From positions 96,595 through 160,594 of the forward strand of contig JAAVFL010000005.1 in NCBI GenBank assembly GCA_014800795.1: a DNA stretch of 64,000 bases, in the 5' to 3' direction. Made by a program: the position numbers and the translations under genes. Every line of letters begins with the position of its first letter. The stretch's first letter is position 1. Shown one piece after another: positions 44,932-53,144 of this stretch. Source of the DNA: Bacteroidales bacterium (GTDB taxonomy: Bacteria > Bacteroidota > Bacteroidia > Bacteroidales > Muribaculaceae). Below the pieces are notes generated by a model. The model was given only the letters and a program-made list of their open reading frames with translations, was not told the origin of the DNA and did not search any database.

Positions 44932-46221
44932 ATGGAAGCCGACCGGTGTGTAGGCTTCAGAAGTGGAAATTTTTTAGCACCCTGTGCCGTGGTACTTAAT
45001 TATATCTGGATTGCATTTTTTCTCGTGGCGTTCGCCGTGGCTCTCGTCAACTCTCTGTTTTTCGGAGATCTCGACATATGGTCACGTATTATGAGCGCTT
45101 CCTTTAGTTCCGCTGCCACGGCATTCGAGATATCGCTCGGATTGACAGGTATTTTGTCCTTGTGGCTCGGACTTATGAAAATTGGTGAGCGCGCCGGTGT
45201 AATCGGTTTTTTCGGACGGATGATCGCTCCGTTGTTTACCCGTCTGTTTCCCGGTGTTCCGAAAGGTCACCCTGCCATGGGTTCGATTTTCATGAATGTC
45301 TCGGCCAATATGCTCGGACTCGATAATGCAGCTACTCCTTTGGGCCTTAAGGCCATGCAGGAGTTGCAGACACTCAACAAGGAGAAGGATACCGCAACCG
45401 ATGCCATGATTATGTTTCTTATTCTTAATGCATCCGGTTTATGTTTTATCCCGATAAGCATCATGATGTATCGCGCTCAGGCTGGTGCGGCAAATCCTAC
45501 CGATGTGTTCCTGCCGATTCTTCTCGCCACTTTCATTTCTACTCTGGTCGGTATTATCGCTTTGTGTATCAAGCAGAAAATACGCCTTGCTGATCCTGTG
45601 CTGATATCGTGGCTTGTAGGAATGGGAGCTGTTATAGCCGCGATAGTCTGGATATTCTCCGGCATGGATGGCCAACGGGTCGAAATGTATTCGGGTTTTG
45701 TGGCTAACTTTATGTTATTTTGTGTGATAGTGCTGTTTATCTGGGCCGGTCTCTATAAGAAGATCAACATGTATGATAGCTTTATAGAGGGTGCCCGCGA
45801 GGGCTTTCGCACAGCGGTTACAATCATACCCTACCTTGTGGCTATTCTGGTTGCGATAGGTATGTTCAGAGCATCCGGAGCCATGGACTATATCACACGT
45901 CTCACAACAGACGCAGTGGCTTTGCTTGGTCTTGATACTCAATGGGTAGAGGCTTTGCCGACGGCTTTGATGAAACCTCTCAGCGGCAGCGGTTCGCGTG
46001 GCATGATGATTGACCTGATGGCCACTCATGGGGCGGATGCCTTTGTAAGCCGGGTAAGTGCGGCTATTCAGGGCAGTACGGATACGATGTTCTATGTTCT
46101 CGCTGTCTATTTCGGCTCGGTGGGAGTAAGAAAAACACGCTATGCGGTCAGCTATGCGTTGCTTGCCGATGTGTCCGGTTCCGTTGCGGGGGTACTTGCG
46201 GCGTATATCTTTTTTGGGTGA
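44932..46221 (+). CDS. Fused SpmA/SpmB-type nucleoside-recognition membrane protein
   Basis: A polytopic protein of about 429 residues with two tandem Gate/nucleoside-recognition halves. The first half carries GLTGILSLWLGLMKIGERAG and GSIFMNVSANMLGLDNAATPLGLKAM (SpmA-like). The second carries TAVTIIPYLVAILVAIGMFRASGAMD and MKPLSGSGSRGMMIDLM (SpmB-like). Eight to ten membrane spans are visible. The family is named after Bacillus spore-maturation proteins, but Bacteroidetes do not sporulate and a transport or gating role is presumed. ATG at 44932 directly follows the -7 box; homologues start near VVLNYIWIAFF, which is a GTG at 44989 here, so the start is uncertain. Confidence 0.85.
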   Translation: MEADRCVGFRSGNFLAPCAVVLNYIWIAFFLVAFAVALVNSLFFGDLDIWSRIMSASFSSAATAFEISLGLTGILSLWLGLMKIGERAGVIGFFGRMIAPLFTRLFPGVPKGHPAMGSIFMNVSANMLGLDNAATPLGLKAMQELQTLNKEKDTATDAMIMFLILNASGLCFIPISIMMYRAQAGAANPTDVFLPILLATFISTLVGIIALCIKQKIRLADPVLISWLVGMGAVIAAIVWIFSGMDGQRVEMYSGFVANFMLFCVIVLFIWAGLYKKINMYDSFIEGAREGFRTAVTIIPYLVAILVAIGMFRASGAMDYITRLTTDAVALLGLDTQWVEALPTALMKPLSGSGSRGMMIDLMATHGADAFVSRVSAAIQGSTDTMFYVLAVYFGSVGVRKTRYAVSYALLADVSGSVAGVLAAYIFFG

Positions 46222-46232
46222 TGCTTTTTTCG

Positions 46233-46240
46233 TAACTTTG
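46233..46240 (+). promoter_or_regulatory. -7 promoter box for ybeY-mnmG
   Basis: TAACTTTG matches TAnnTTTG and lies 7 nt before the ATG at 46248, so the transcript should be leaderless or nearly so. Confidence 0.65.
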
Positions 46241-46247
46241 CACAGTT

Positions 46248-46694
46248 ATGGACAGTAAGATACAATGGTTTACACGTGGTGTCGAGCTACCCGCGCTCGA
46301 TTATCCTCTCCTCGACCGATGGATTGCGGAGGTGGCGCAAAGCTATGGGCGCATTGTCGGTTCGCTCAGTTATATGTTTTGTGACGACGAGGAAATTCTC
46401 AAGGTCAACCGTGAATTTCTCAATCATGACTATTATACCGACATAATCACTTTTGATGATTGCCGCGGGAAGCTCCTGCGTGGCGATATGGTGATTTCAC
46501 TCGATACGGTACGTTCTAATTCCGAACTTCAGAATGTTTCCTATGAGAGCGAGCTTCTCCGTGTTATCATTCACGGTGTGCTTCATCTCTGTGGGATAAA
46601 CGATAAGGGTCCCGGTGAACGTGAGATTATGGAAAATAATGAAAACCGCGCTCTGACGCTTTATTCAGGACTTTTAAATCATTCGGCCCGATAA
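46248..46694 (+). CDS. ybeY: YbeY-type endoribonuclease
   Basis: YbeY is a metal-dependent RNase for 16S rRNA 3'-end maturation and ribosome quality control. The 148-residue protein has LNHDYYTDIITFDD and the metal block IIHGVLHLCGINDKGPGEREIM. His109 and His113 are present, but the third ligand position of HGxLHLxGYDH is Asp119 here; I recall a similar change in other Bacteroidetes, so activity is still likely. The stop overlaps the mnmG start (TAATG). Pairing with a tRNA-modification gene makes it a translation-related operon. Confidence 0.88.
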   Translation: MDSKIQWFTRGVELPALDYPLLDRWIAEVAQSYGRIVGSLSYMFCDDEEILKVNREFLNHDYYTDIITFDDCRGKLLRGDMVISLDTVRSNSELQNVSYESELLRVIIHGVLHLCGINDKGPGEREIMENNENRALTLYSGLLNHSAR

Positions 46695-48676
46695 TGAAAT
46701 TTGATTATGATGTGATAGTGGTCGGAGCCGGACATGCCGGCTGCGAAGCTGCCGCCGCTGCGGCCAGGCTCGGCGCGTCAACACTTCTGGTGACAATGGA
46801 TCTAAACAAGATCGCCCAGATGAGTTGTAATCCCGCTGTGGGAGGCATTGCCAAAGGGCAGATTGTAAGGGAAATCGATGCGCTCGGTGGTTTTATGGGC
46901 ATTGTCACCGACAGGGCATCCATTCAGTTCCGTATGCTCAACCGGTCTAAAGGGCCGGCAATGTGGAGTCCGAGAGCTCAGGCCGACCGTATGAGATTTT
47001 CCGCCCTGTGGCGCAATATCCTCGAAAACACTCCTAATCTATATCTATGGCAGGATACGGTGACAGAGCTGATATTTGATGAAACGTCCGGTAACAGCTC
47101 TTCTGCCCAATGCCGGAAGAGCGGGGTAGAGTGTACCTCCCCTGAAGAGAAAATGCGTGTGGCAGGCGTTAAAACATCGCTTGGAGCTACATTCCGCGCG
47201 AAGTCGGTAGTGCTTACGAACGGTACATTTCTCAACGGTCTGATGCATGTCGGACGTACAATGGTTGAGGGCGGACGTATATCGGAACCTTCCTCCTATG
47301 GCATAACCGAGCAGCTGAAATCGCTTGGTTTCACGGCCGACCGCATGAAGACCGGCACACCTGTGCGTATTGACGGGCGATCTGTAAAATGGGAGCTTAC
47401 AGTTCCGCAGGAACTTGAGGAAGATTTCCATCATTTCTCATATTTGCCCGCAGTAAACCGCGAGCTGCGTCAGCGTCGTTGCTACACGGTTTACACCAAT
47501 CCCGAAACTCATGAGGTTCTCAGGCGTGGCTTGCCCGATTCGCCTCTTTACAACGGCCAGATTCAAAGTATCGGGCCGAGATATTGCCCCTCGATTGAAA
47601 CAAAAATAGTGACATTCGCCGATAAGAACGAGCATCAGCTGTTTCTTGAGCCCGAAGGGGAAGATACACAGGAGTTTTATCTGAATGGCTTTTCGTCGTC
47701 TTTGCCGATGGATATTCAGCTTGAGGCGTTGAAAACGATACCGGCCTTTGCCGATATTCAGATTTACAGGCCCGGCTATGCGATAGAATATGACTTTTTC
47801 GACCCCACGCAGCTTACACATACACTTGAAACAAAACCTGTGAAAAACCTCTTTTTCGCCGGTCAGATCAATGGTACGACAGGCTATGAGGAGGCTGCCG
47901 GCCAGGGGCTCGTGGCTGGTGCCAATGCCGCCATAAACTCTCTCGGCATTCAGGAGCCGTTCGTTCTCGGACGCGATGAGGCATATATCGGTGTGTTGAT
48001 CGACGACCTTGTTACGAAGGGGGTCGACGAGCCATATCGAATGTTTACATCACGTGCGGAATACCGTATTCTTCTCCGGCAGGACGATGCCGATATGCGC
48101 CTTACAGAGAAAGCTTATCGCTTCGGACTTGCCGATGAGGCGCGCTATAACCTTATGGTGGAGAAACGCGCTTTACGCGATGCTTTCATGGAATTCATTT
48201 CCTCACATTCGGTGAAGGCTGTCGATATTAACCGGGCGTTCGAAGAAATTAATGCAGTGGAGCAATGGTCGGAAACACCTTTTGAGTTACCGCCGGTGCA
48301 GGAAGGATGCAAGCTGAAAGCTCTTGTGCTGCGTCCGCAGCTGACTATCGGATTGCTCGCCACGGTTCTCCCTCCCCTGAGAGAGAAGATAGAGGAGTTG
48401 CCCCCCGACCGCCGCAAGGAGATTGTAGAGGCCGCCGAAATTCTCCTGAAATATGAAGGATATATCAGGCGAGAAGATCAGATAGCAGATAAGATACGGC
48501 GTCTGGAAGCTATTAAACTCGGCGACCGATTCGATTATTCGTCCATCAATTCCATATCTACGGAGGCCCGCCAGAAACTTCAGCGCATCCGTCCGGCAAC
48601 TGTCGCACAGGCATCGCGTATCCCCGGGGTGTCCCCGTCTGATATCAATATTCTGCTGCTCATGTGCGGGCGATAA
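46694..48676 (+). CDS. mnmG: tRNA uridine 5-carboxymethylaminomethyl modification enzyme MnmG
   Basis: MnmG (GidA) with MnmE builds the cmnm5 group at wobble U34 of several tRNAs. The 660-residue FAD-binding protein has the dinucleotide motif VVGAGHAGCEAAAAAARLG at the N-terminus, SCNPAVGGIAKGQIVREIDALGG, the conserved cysteine region and the FAD-binding LFFAGQINGTTGYEEAAGQG. The C-terminal helical domain ends RIPGVSPSDINILLLMCGR. It is intact. mnmG often lies near the replication origin in bacteria; here a perfect parS sequence follows 22 nt after its stop. MnmE is not in the window. Confidence 0.97.
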   Translation: MKFDYDVIVVGAGHAGCEAAAAAARLGASTLLVTMDLNKIAQMSCNPAVGGIAKGQIVREIDALGGFMGIVTDRASIQFRMLNRSKGPAMWSPRAQADRMRFSALWRNILENTPNLYLWQDTVTELIFDETSGNSSSAQCRKSGVECTSPEEKMRVAGVKTSLGATFRAKSVVLTNGTFLNGLMHVGRTMVEGGRISEPSSYGITEQLKSLGFTADRMKTGTPVRIDGRSVKWELTVPQELEEDFHHFSYLPAVNRELRQRRCYTVYTNPETHEVLRRGLPDSPLYNGQIQSIGPRYCPSIETKIVTFADKNEHQLFLEPEGEDTQEFYLNGFSSSLPMDIQLEALKTIPAFADIQIYRPGYAIEYDFFDPTQLTHTLETKPVKNLFFAGQINGTTGYEEAAGQGLVAGANAAINSLGIQEPFVLGRDEAYIGVLIDDLVTKGVDEPYRMFTSRAEYRILLRQDDADMRLTEKAYRFGLADEARYNLMVEKRALRDAFMEFISSHSVKAVDINRAFEEINAVEQWSETPFELPPVQEGCKLKALVLRPQLTIGLLATVLPPLREKIEELPPDRRKEIVEAAEILLKYEGYIRREDQIADKIRRLEAIKLGDRFDYSSINSISTEARQKLQRIRPATVAQASRIPGVSPSDINILLLMCGR

Positions 48677-48697
48677 AGATTGAGATATGATGCAAGA

Positions 48698-48713
48698 TGT
48701 TTCACGTGGAACA
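48698..48713 (-). promoter_or_regulatory. parS centromere-like site
   Basis: The reverse complement reads TGTTCCACGTGAAACA, a 16/16 match to the ParB/Spo0J-binding consensus TGTTNCACGTGAAACA. It lies in the gap between mnmG and apt, 22 nt after the mnmG stop. ParA and ParB genes are not in the window. Confidence 0.8.
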
Positions 48714-48782
48714 TTGTCATTCTGCCGAATCTCAAATATTTAAGTGTATGATTATATAAGAAACAACATAATACGGTTAATC

Positions 48783-49301
48783 ATGGAATATGTAAAATCA
48801 AAGGTTCGCGACGTACAGGACTTTCCTCAGAAGGGGATTCTGTTCAAGGACCTGACAACAGCTTTCAAGGATCCCCGCGCTCTTCATATCATCGGGTGGG
48901 ATCTCTCGCAGCTTTACCGCGACAAAGGTATAACTAAAGTTGTGGGAATAGAATCCCGCGGATTTATCGGCGGTTCGATTCTTGCTTTCGAACTCGGGGC
49001 TGGATTCGTGCCGGTGCGTAAGCCCGGAAAACTGCCTGCCGATACCTTGCAGATGTCATACGGCAAGGAATACGGCAAGGATACGATAGAGATTCATCGC
49101 GATGCCATTTCGGAAGATGATATCGTTGTTCTTCACGACGACGTACTTGCTACCGGTGGAACGATGGCCGCTGCATATGAGCTTGTGAAGAGCATGAATC
49201 CGAAGAAGATTTATATTAACTTCATAATAGAACTTGCCGCTCTCAATGGTCGTGCGGCTCTTCCTGCCGAGGTTGAAGTTACATCGTTGATAAAATATTG
49301 A
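48783..49301 (+). CDS. apt: Adenine phosphoribosyltransferase
   Basis: Apt makes AMP from adenine and PRPP in purine salvage. From the ATG at 48783 the 172-residue protein has the family start MEYVKSKVRDVQDFPQKGI, FKDLTTAFKDPRAL, the GIESRGFIGGSILAFELGAG segment and the PRPP loop VVLHDDVLATGGTMAA. A GTG at 48744 would add 13 non-conserved residues and is rejected. It is followed after 54 nt by a strong terminator, so it forms its own unit upstream of the riboswitch. Confidence 0.95.
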   Translation: MEYVKSKVRDVQDFPQKGILFKDLTTAFKDPRALHIIGWDLSQLYRDKGITKVVGIESRGFIGGSILAFELGAGFVPVRKPGKLPADTLQMSYGKEYGKDTIEIHRDAISEDDIVVLHDDVLATGGTMAAAYELVKSMNPKKIYINFIIELAALNGRAALPAEVEVTSLIKY

Positions 49302-49355
49302 TTTCAGGTGGCGGGCTACCTGACCGGCGTTGTCCGTTCTGGAGTTCGTTTACTT

Positions 49356-49393
49356 AAAAAAACAGATTTTGCGTTTGCGGAATCTGTTTTTTT
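49356..49393 (+). terminator. Rho-independent terminator of apt
   Basis: Perfect 13-bp arms AAAAAAACAGATT (49356-49368) and AATCTGTTTTTTT (49381-49393) with a 12-nt loop, ending in a T run. The next promoter begins immediately after. Confidence 0.88.
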
Positions 49394-49395
49394 TG

Positions 49396-49403
49396 TAACT
49401 TTG
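49396..49403 (+). promoter_or_regulatory. -7 promoter box for the cobalamin-riboswitch transcript
   Basis: TAACTTTG matches TAnnTTTG and lies just after the apt terminator and just before the riboswitch aptamer, so the transcript starts near 49410. Confidence 0.65.
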
Positions 49404-49410
49404 CGGCGAC

Positions 49411-49655
49411 ATCAGGTGAGCGCAAGCTTTAAAAGGGAATGGGGTGAGAATCCCCGACAGTCCCGCTGCTGTATGTTCCCGGTACACCGTTCCGCAAAGA
49501 GTTGTGGATATTCTTTGCTCACAGGCATTGATACGGGTACCCATGGTTTCTTCAGGTTCCGCATTAGAAAAAATGTAGAACGGTCACTGAGGCTGAGGCT
49601 TCGGGAAGGCGTGAGAAACCGGAATGGAATGAGTCAGAATACCTGCCTGTTTTGT
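49411..49655 (+). ncRNA. Cobalamin (vitamin B12) riboswitch
   Basis: The leader RNA has the conserved pieces of the B12 aptamer in order: GTGAGCGCAAGC near the start, AAAAGGGAATGGGGTGAGAATCCCCGACAG (49431 on, with the GGGAA and GGTGA..TCC elements), TCCCGCTGCTGT, the GTCACTGAGGCTGAGGCTTCGGGAAGGC core, and the B12 box GAGTCAGAATACCTGCC (49631-49647). Binding of cobalamin should lower expression of the DUF4465 gene. The 3' boundary is approximate. The 290 nt after the aptamer may be part of the switch. Confidence 0.93.
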
Positions 49656-49943
49656 CGCGCGGAATCCCTTCCGTCCCGAAGGTGTGTTCCGTCTGCGTGG
49701 AACGCATTCCCAACCGTTTTTTGCGTTCAACATCTGTTCGGTATGCCTCCGAGGATTGAGGTAGCGTCAAATTCACGCTCCGGTGTGCGGTATCAGGTTT
49801 TAAACCGGATACCGCAGGATGCGGCAGGAATCATGCTTCATAAGACCCAAACTGATACTTTAGCAGACGGAATCTCCCGCAATGGCAGAGTTCCGTCTGC
49901 TTTATGTTTATGTTGAATTAAACCATAAGTAGTAATAATCTTA
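49656..49943 (+). promoter_or_regulatory. Long leader/expression platform of the B12 riboswitch
   Basis: No gene is visible in this 288-nt stretch. It holds a hairpin with arms TGCGGTATC (49786-49794) and GATACCGCA (49808-49816), and a second hairpin at 49862-49901 whose 11-bp arms are followed by TTATGTTTATG. The 10-mer TTCCGTCTGC occurs at 49687-49696 and again in the 3' arm at 49891-49900; both can pair with GCAGACGGAA at 49863-49872. Two mutually exclusive pairings are therefore possible, as in an attenuator. Confidence 0.5.
49862..49901 (+). terminator. Hairpin upstream of the DUF4465 gene, possible riboswitch-controlled terminator
   Basis: Arms AGCAGACGGAA (49862-49872) and TTCCGTCTGCT (49891-49901) pair perfectly with an 18-nt loop and a weak T-rich tail, 43 nt before the start codon. 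A competing upstream copy of the 3' arm exists at 49687. Confidence 0.5.
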
Positions 49944-51164
49944 ATGAAGAAAATCTTTACTCTATTTGCCGCCGCGACAGCTCTGTCGCTAAGTGCCGCC
50001 GAATCCCTTACACTGACGCTCGACTGGGATAACGATGACAACCGGTCCATCCCTGTGGTGGAAGCCGGAACCACAATCACTATTGAATCAAATGTAGAAG
50101 GTGGGGAAGCTCCCTATACATATCGTTGGGTGTCGGGTAGAGGTGAAGAGGTTGGCACTGCTGCCACACTGTCGGTAGTCGCTACGGTTCCTGAAAGCTA
50201 TCGTCTGTTCGTCACCTCCGCCGACGGACAGACGGCGACTGAAAAGGCCAACGTATTTGTGAACGCCGCCAAGCTCGTTGTCGCCACTTTCGACGATCTT
50301 CCTCTCGAGCCGGAGAGTTCCTATCCCGGTGATATGCTCGTTGAGGAACCCGATGCCTTCGATGCTATATTCAGCGGCTCAATGCAGTTTACCAACTCCT
50401 ATATGCCAGAGTGGAATTACTGGTGTGGCTACAGCTACGCAAACGAGACAAAGACTTCTTTCAGCGGCCTTTCCGATCAGTTCCGCAACGCTGTCGGTGG
50501 CGGAGCTGCCAACAGTGCCAATTATGGTGTCAGCTTCATGGATTATGCCGATACCCGCATTTATGTCACCCACGCCGCCGAAGGTATGGTTGTGCCCGGA
50601 ATGTATGTTACCAACGAAGCATATTTTCTCAATTCCGCTCTTAACGGCGACGGTTTCTGTCCGGCTTTCACGCATGAGGATAAAGACTACTACAAACTGG
50701 TTGTCGAGGGGCTGAATGAAGAGAACGAGGTTGTAGGAACGGTAGAAGTAATGCTGTTCGATTACTCGAACGAGACGCCTGAAATTGTCACCGACTGGAA
50801 ATATGTGGATCTTACTCCACTCGGAGCCGTTCACCGTCTGCGCCTCGGACGCGAGAGCAGCAAATTCGATTTCGCTCCCGCCTACGTGTGCATCGACCAG
50901 ATCGGTGCCGAAAATCCGGGGGCATCGGTCACCTCTGCCGCAGTTTCCTCCCTACGGCTCACTTCCGCCGCGTCCGGTATACTTTCGGTTGTAGGAACCG
51001 ATGGTAAATGGACGCTTACGGTGTACTCGGCCGACGGTATCGAGCGTGCAAGCTATTCCGGTATCGGAGCTTCAACCGTTTCAACCGCGTTTCTGCCAAC
51101 CGGAGTTTATGTGGCCCGGGTAGTCGCAGGAAATGCAGTGGCCACTCTTCGTTTTGCTAAATGA
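49944..51164 (+). CDS. DUF4465 surface protein, BtuH-like, under B12 riboswitch control
   Basis: A 406-residue exported protein: signal peptide (1-18), an Ig/PKD-like domain (about 30-110, TTITIESNVEGGEAPYTYRWVSG), a DUF4465 domain (about 115-320, including NYWCGYSYANETKTSF, NYGVSFMDYAD and PGMYVTNEAYFLNSALNGDGF), and a C-terminal sorting-like tail (TLTVYSADGIERASYSG to ATLRFAK). From memory, DUF4465 proteins behind B12 riboswitches in gut Bacteroides bind cobalamin at the cell surface (BtuH). The riboswitch here makes that reading likely. There is no lipobox, so anchoring would be through the type IX tail. No BtuB/BtuG genes adjoin it. Confidence 0.8.
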   Translation: MKKIFTLFAAATALSLSAAESLTLTLDWDNDDNRSIPVVEAGTTITIESNVEGGEAPYTYRWVSGRGEEVGTAATLSVVATVPESYRLFVTSADGQTATEKANVFVNAAKLVVATFDDLPLEPESSYPGDMLVEEPDAFDAIFSGSMQFTNSYMPEWNYWCGYSYANETKTSFSGLSDQFRNAVGGGAANSANYGVSFMDYADTRIYVTHAAEGMVVPGMYVTNEAYFLNSALNGDGFCPAFTHEDKDYYKLVVEGLNEENEVVGTVEVMLFDYSNETPEIVTDWKYVDLTPLGAVHRLRLGRESSKFDFAPAYVCIDQIGAENPGASVTSAAVSSLRLTSAASGILSVVGTDGKWTLTVYSADGIERASYSGIGASTVSTAFLPTGVYVARVVAGNAVATLRFAK

Positions 51165-51214
51165 TCTGCGGCTGAATAAAAAAGATTATCAAGTTTGGTT
51201 TTTTTTGATTATTG

Positions 51215-51245
51215 GAACGCAACAACCGTAGAGGCTGTTGCGTTC
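51215..51245 (+). terminator. Hairpin terminator of the DUF4465 gene
   Basis: Perfect 10-bp arms GAACGCAACA (51215-51224) and TGTTGCGTTC (51236-51245), followed by TTTCA, about 50 nt past the stop. Confidence 0.75.
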
Positions 51246-51289
51246 TTTCAATATATAAACTGATTATATGAATAGATAAAATTCTGATT

Positions 51290-52066
51290 GTGAGTAAGAT
51301 ACTTGTTATGGGCGCGACCTCGGGCATCGGTCTGTGCATAGCCGAGCGGCTTGCTGCCGAGGGAAATAAGGTTGGTGTGGCGGGCCGTAGGGATGATGTT
51401 ATGCAGATGTTGGCAGCCCGCTATCCCGAAAATGTAGTGTGGGAGCATATTGATATCACGTCCGTTGATGCTCCGGCCGGGCTGGAAAATCTCGTTGACA
51501 AGATGGGAGGGATGGACGTTTATTTTCATGTATCCGGTGTGGGTTATGATAATCCCGGTCTTGAGATTCAGAAAGAGATTGCCACTATGCAGACCAATGT
51601 GGCGGGATTTACCCGGATGGTTGATGCCGCCTTCCGCTATTTCCGCGATATGTGCGGAGGCAAAGGACAGATCGCCGCCATCACTTCCGTTGCCGGAACG
51701 AACGGTATCGGCGCCATGGCGGCATATTCCTCTTCCAAAAAGTTTCAGCAAACCTATCTGCGCGCTCTCTGTCAGCTCGCCAACTCGCGCCATCTCGCTA
51801 TCAGCTTCACCGACATACGTCCCGGATGGATCCGCACCCCGCTGCTTGCCCCGGCTCAAAGCTACCCGATGGAGATGACCACCGAATATGTCGTTTCCCG
51901 AATCCTGAGGGCTGTGAAGCGTCGGCGCCGTGTCGCCGTTGTCGACTGGCGATGGAACATCCTCGTGGGGCTTTGGCGTCTTATTCCTGCCGCTCTCTGG
52001 GTGAAACTGCCGGTCAGCGTCGGTAGTCTTGCCTCCACTCCGGTTTCCGCCAAGGGGCAGAAGTGA
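51290..52066 (+). CDS. SDR family NAD(P)-dependent oxidoreductase
   Basis: A 258-residue short-chain dehydrogenase/reductase. It has the cofactor motif MGATSGIG near the N-terminus, a NAG-like segment (HVSGVGYDNPG), the catalytic Tyr and Lys in YSSSKKF and the Ser in ITSVAGTNG. The C-terminus has DIRPGWIRTPLL and a hydrophobic segment (WNILVGLWRLIPAALWVKLP) suggesting membrane association. The start is GTG at 51290; the first downstream ATG lies inside the cofactor motif. Substrate unknown. It sits alone between the B12-controlled gene and the GH43 gene. Confidence 0.88.
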   Translation: MSKILVMGATSGIGLCIAERLAAEGNKVGVAGRRDDVMQMLAARYPENVVWEHIDITSVDAPAGLENLVDKMGGMDVYFHVSGVGYDNPGLEIQKEIATMQTNVAGFTRMVDAAFRYFRDMCGGKGQIAAITSVAGTNGIGAMAAYSSSKKFQQTYLRALCQLANSRHLAISFTDIRPGWIRTPLLAPAQSYPMEMTTEYVVSRILRAVKRRRRVAVVDWRWNILVGLWRLIPAALWVKLPVSVGSLASTPVSAKGQK

Positions 52067-52090
52067 TTTTGTAATCCTGTAAAAAATGGT

Positions 52091-52098
52091 TATCTTTG
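52091..52098 (+). promoter_or_regulatory. -7 promoter box for the GH43 gene
   Basis: TATCTTTG matches TAnnTTTG, with 24 nt between it and the ATG at 52123. Confidence 0.6.
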
Positions 52099-52122
52099 CG
52101 ATAACTTAAATCTGGATGCGAA

Positions 52123-53082
52123 ATGAAATATCTTTTAAAAACCGTGACTTCAGCTATGTGTGTCGCGGTAGCTGCGCAATTTTCCGCCTATGCCGCCGGA
52201 GCGAAGGCCGGCGGATACAAGGGAGTGGAGTTTGCCGATCCGTTCATCATGCTTGACGGCGACACATATTACGCCTACGGAACTATGGGTAACCATGGTA
52301 TCGAAGTATATACGTCGCAGGACCTCGTAGAGTGGAGACACGCCGGGCGTGCTCTCGACAGTAAGGACAGTTATGCCGACCGTTGGTTCTGGGCACCGGA
52401 AATCTACAGGGTCGGCGACAGGTATCTGATGTATTATTCGGCCGACGAACATATATGCGTGGCAGAGGCCGAATCGCCCCTCGGACCGTTCGTGCAACGG
52501 GAGAAAGCACCGATGTACACCGATGAGAAAGCCATCGACAATTCTCTGTTCATCGACGCCGACGGGACCCCGTATCTATATTTCGACCGTTTCAACGACG
52601 GCCTCAACATATGGGTCGCTGAGCTTGACGATGATCTCATGACAATCAAACCATCCACATTGCGTCCATGTATCAAACGCAGCCAGGATTGGGAATTCGA
52701 GGGAGTGAACGAAGGTTCGTTTGTCACTCGCCACGGTGATACGTACTACATGACCTATTCAGGCAACGGCTATACCTGTCCGGAATACGGCATAGGAGTG
52801 GCGACCGCTTCTTCACCTTACGGACCGTGGACCAAGAGCGACGCCAATCCCATTTTCCAGTTTCCCGTGACTGAGAAATACGGGCGACTTGAGGGGGTTG
52901 GCCACAGCGCCATGTTCCGTGACAAGGATGGGCAGTTGCGCATCGTATTCCACGCCCACAACAGTCCCGGCACCGTTCATCCCCGCGAGATGTATATCTC
53001 TACCGTGAGCTTTACCGACGACCCCGCTCCCCGCATGGTGATCTCGCAGGAGGATATCATCAAGGCTGTCGCCGTGGAATAG
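52123..53082 (+). CDS. Exported GH43 family glycosidase
   Basis: A 319-residue five-bladed propeller glycosidase with a signal peptide (about 1-25). GH43 catalytic positions are visible: general base Asp39 (EFADPFIML), pKa-modulating Asp139 (AIDNSLFID), and the acid Glu in FEGVNEGSF (Glu193/Glu197 region). WFWAPEIYRVGDRYLMYYSA and RLEGVGHSAMFRDKDGQL are further family blocks. Activities in this family include arabinofuranosidase, xylosidase and galactosidase; the substrate cannot be read here. It has its own promoter and no SusCD partner nearby. Confidence 0.9.
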   Translation: MKYLLKTVTSAMCVAVAAQFSAYAAGAKAGGYKGVEFADPFIMLDGDTYYAYGTMGNHGIEVYTSQDLVEWRHAGRALDSKDSYADRWFWAPEIYRVGDRYLMYYSADEHICVAEAESPLGPFVQREKAPMYTDEKAIDNSLFIDADGTPYLYFDRFNDGLNIWVAELDDDLMTIKPSTLRPCIKRSQDWEFEGVNEGSFVTRHGDTYYMTYSGNGYTCPEYGIGVATASSPYGPWTKSDANPIFQFPVTEKYGRLEGVGHSAMFRDKDGQLRIVFHAHNSPGTVHPREMYISTVSFTDDPAPRMVISQEDIIKAVAVE

Positions 53083-53101
53083 AAATATCGAAAAATTTTC
53101 G

Positions 53102-53109
53102 TAATTTTG
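53102..53109 (+). promoter_or_regulatory. -7 promoter box for the RlmL-type gene
   Basis: TAATTTTG matches TAnnTTTG, 20 nt after the GH43 stop and 35 nt before the ATG at 53145. Confidence 0.55.
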
Positions 53110-53144
53110 CGGACGAATCAGTTAACGCAATTGCTGTGAATACG

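Noticed and set aside
46248..46694. Loss of the third metal-binding His in YbeY as a sign of inactivation
   Set aside because: The position is Asp, which can bind metal, and I recall similar changes in other Bacteroidetes; the rest of the active-site block is intact.
49308..49916. 202-codon forward frame between apt and the DUF4465 gene
   Set aside because: It spans the apt terminator and the whole B12 riboswitch, which explain the sequence better.
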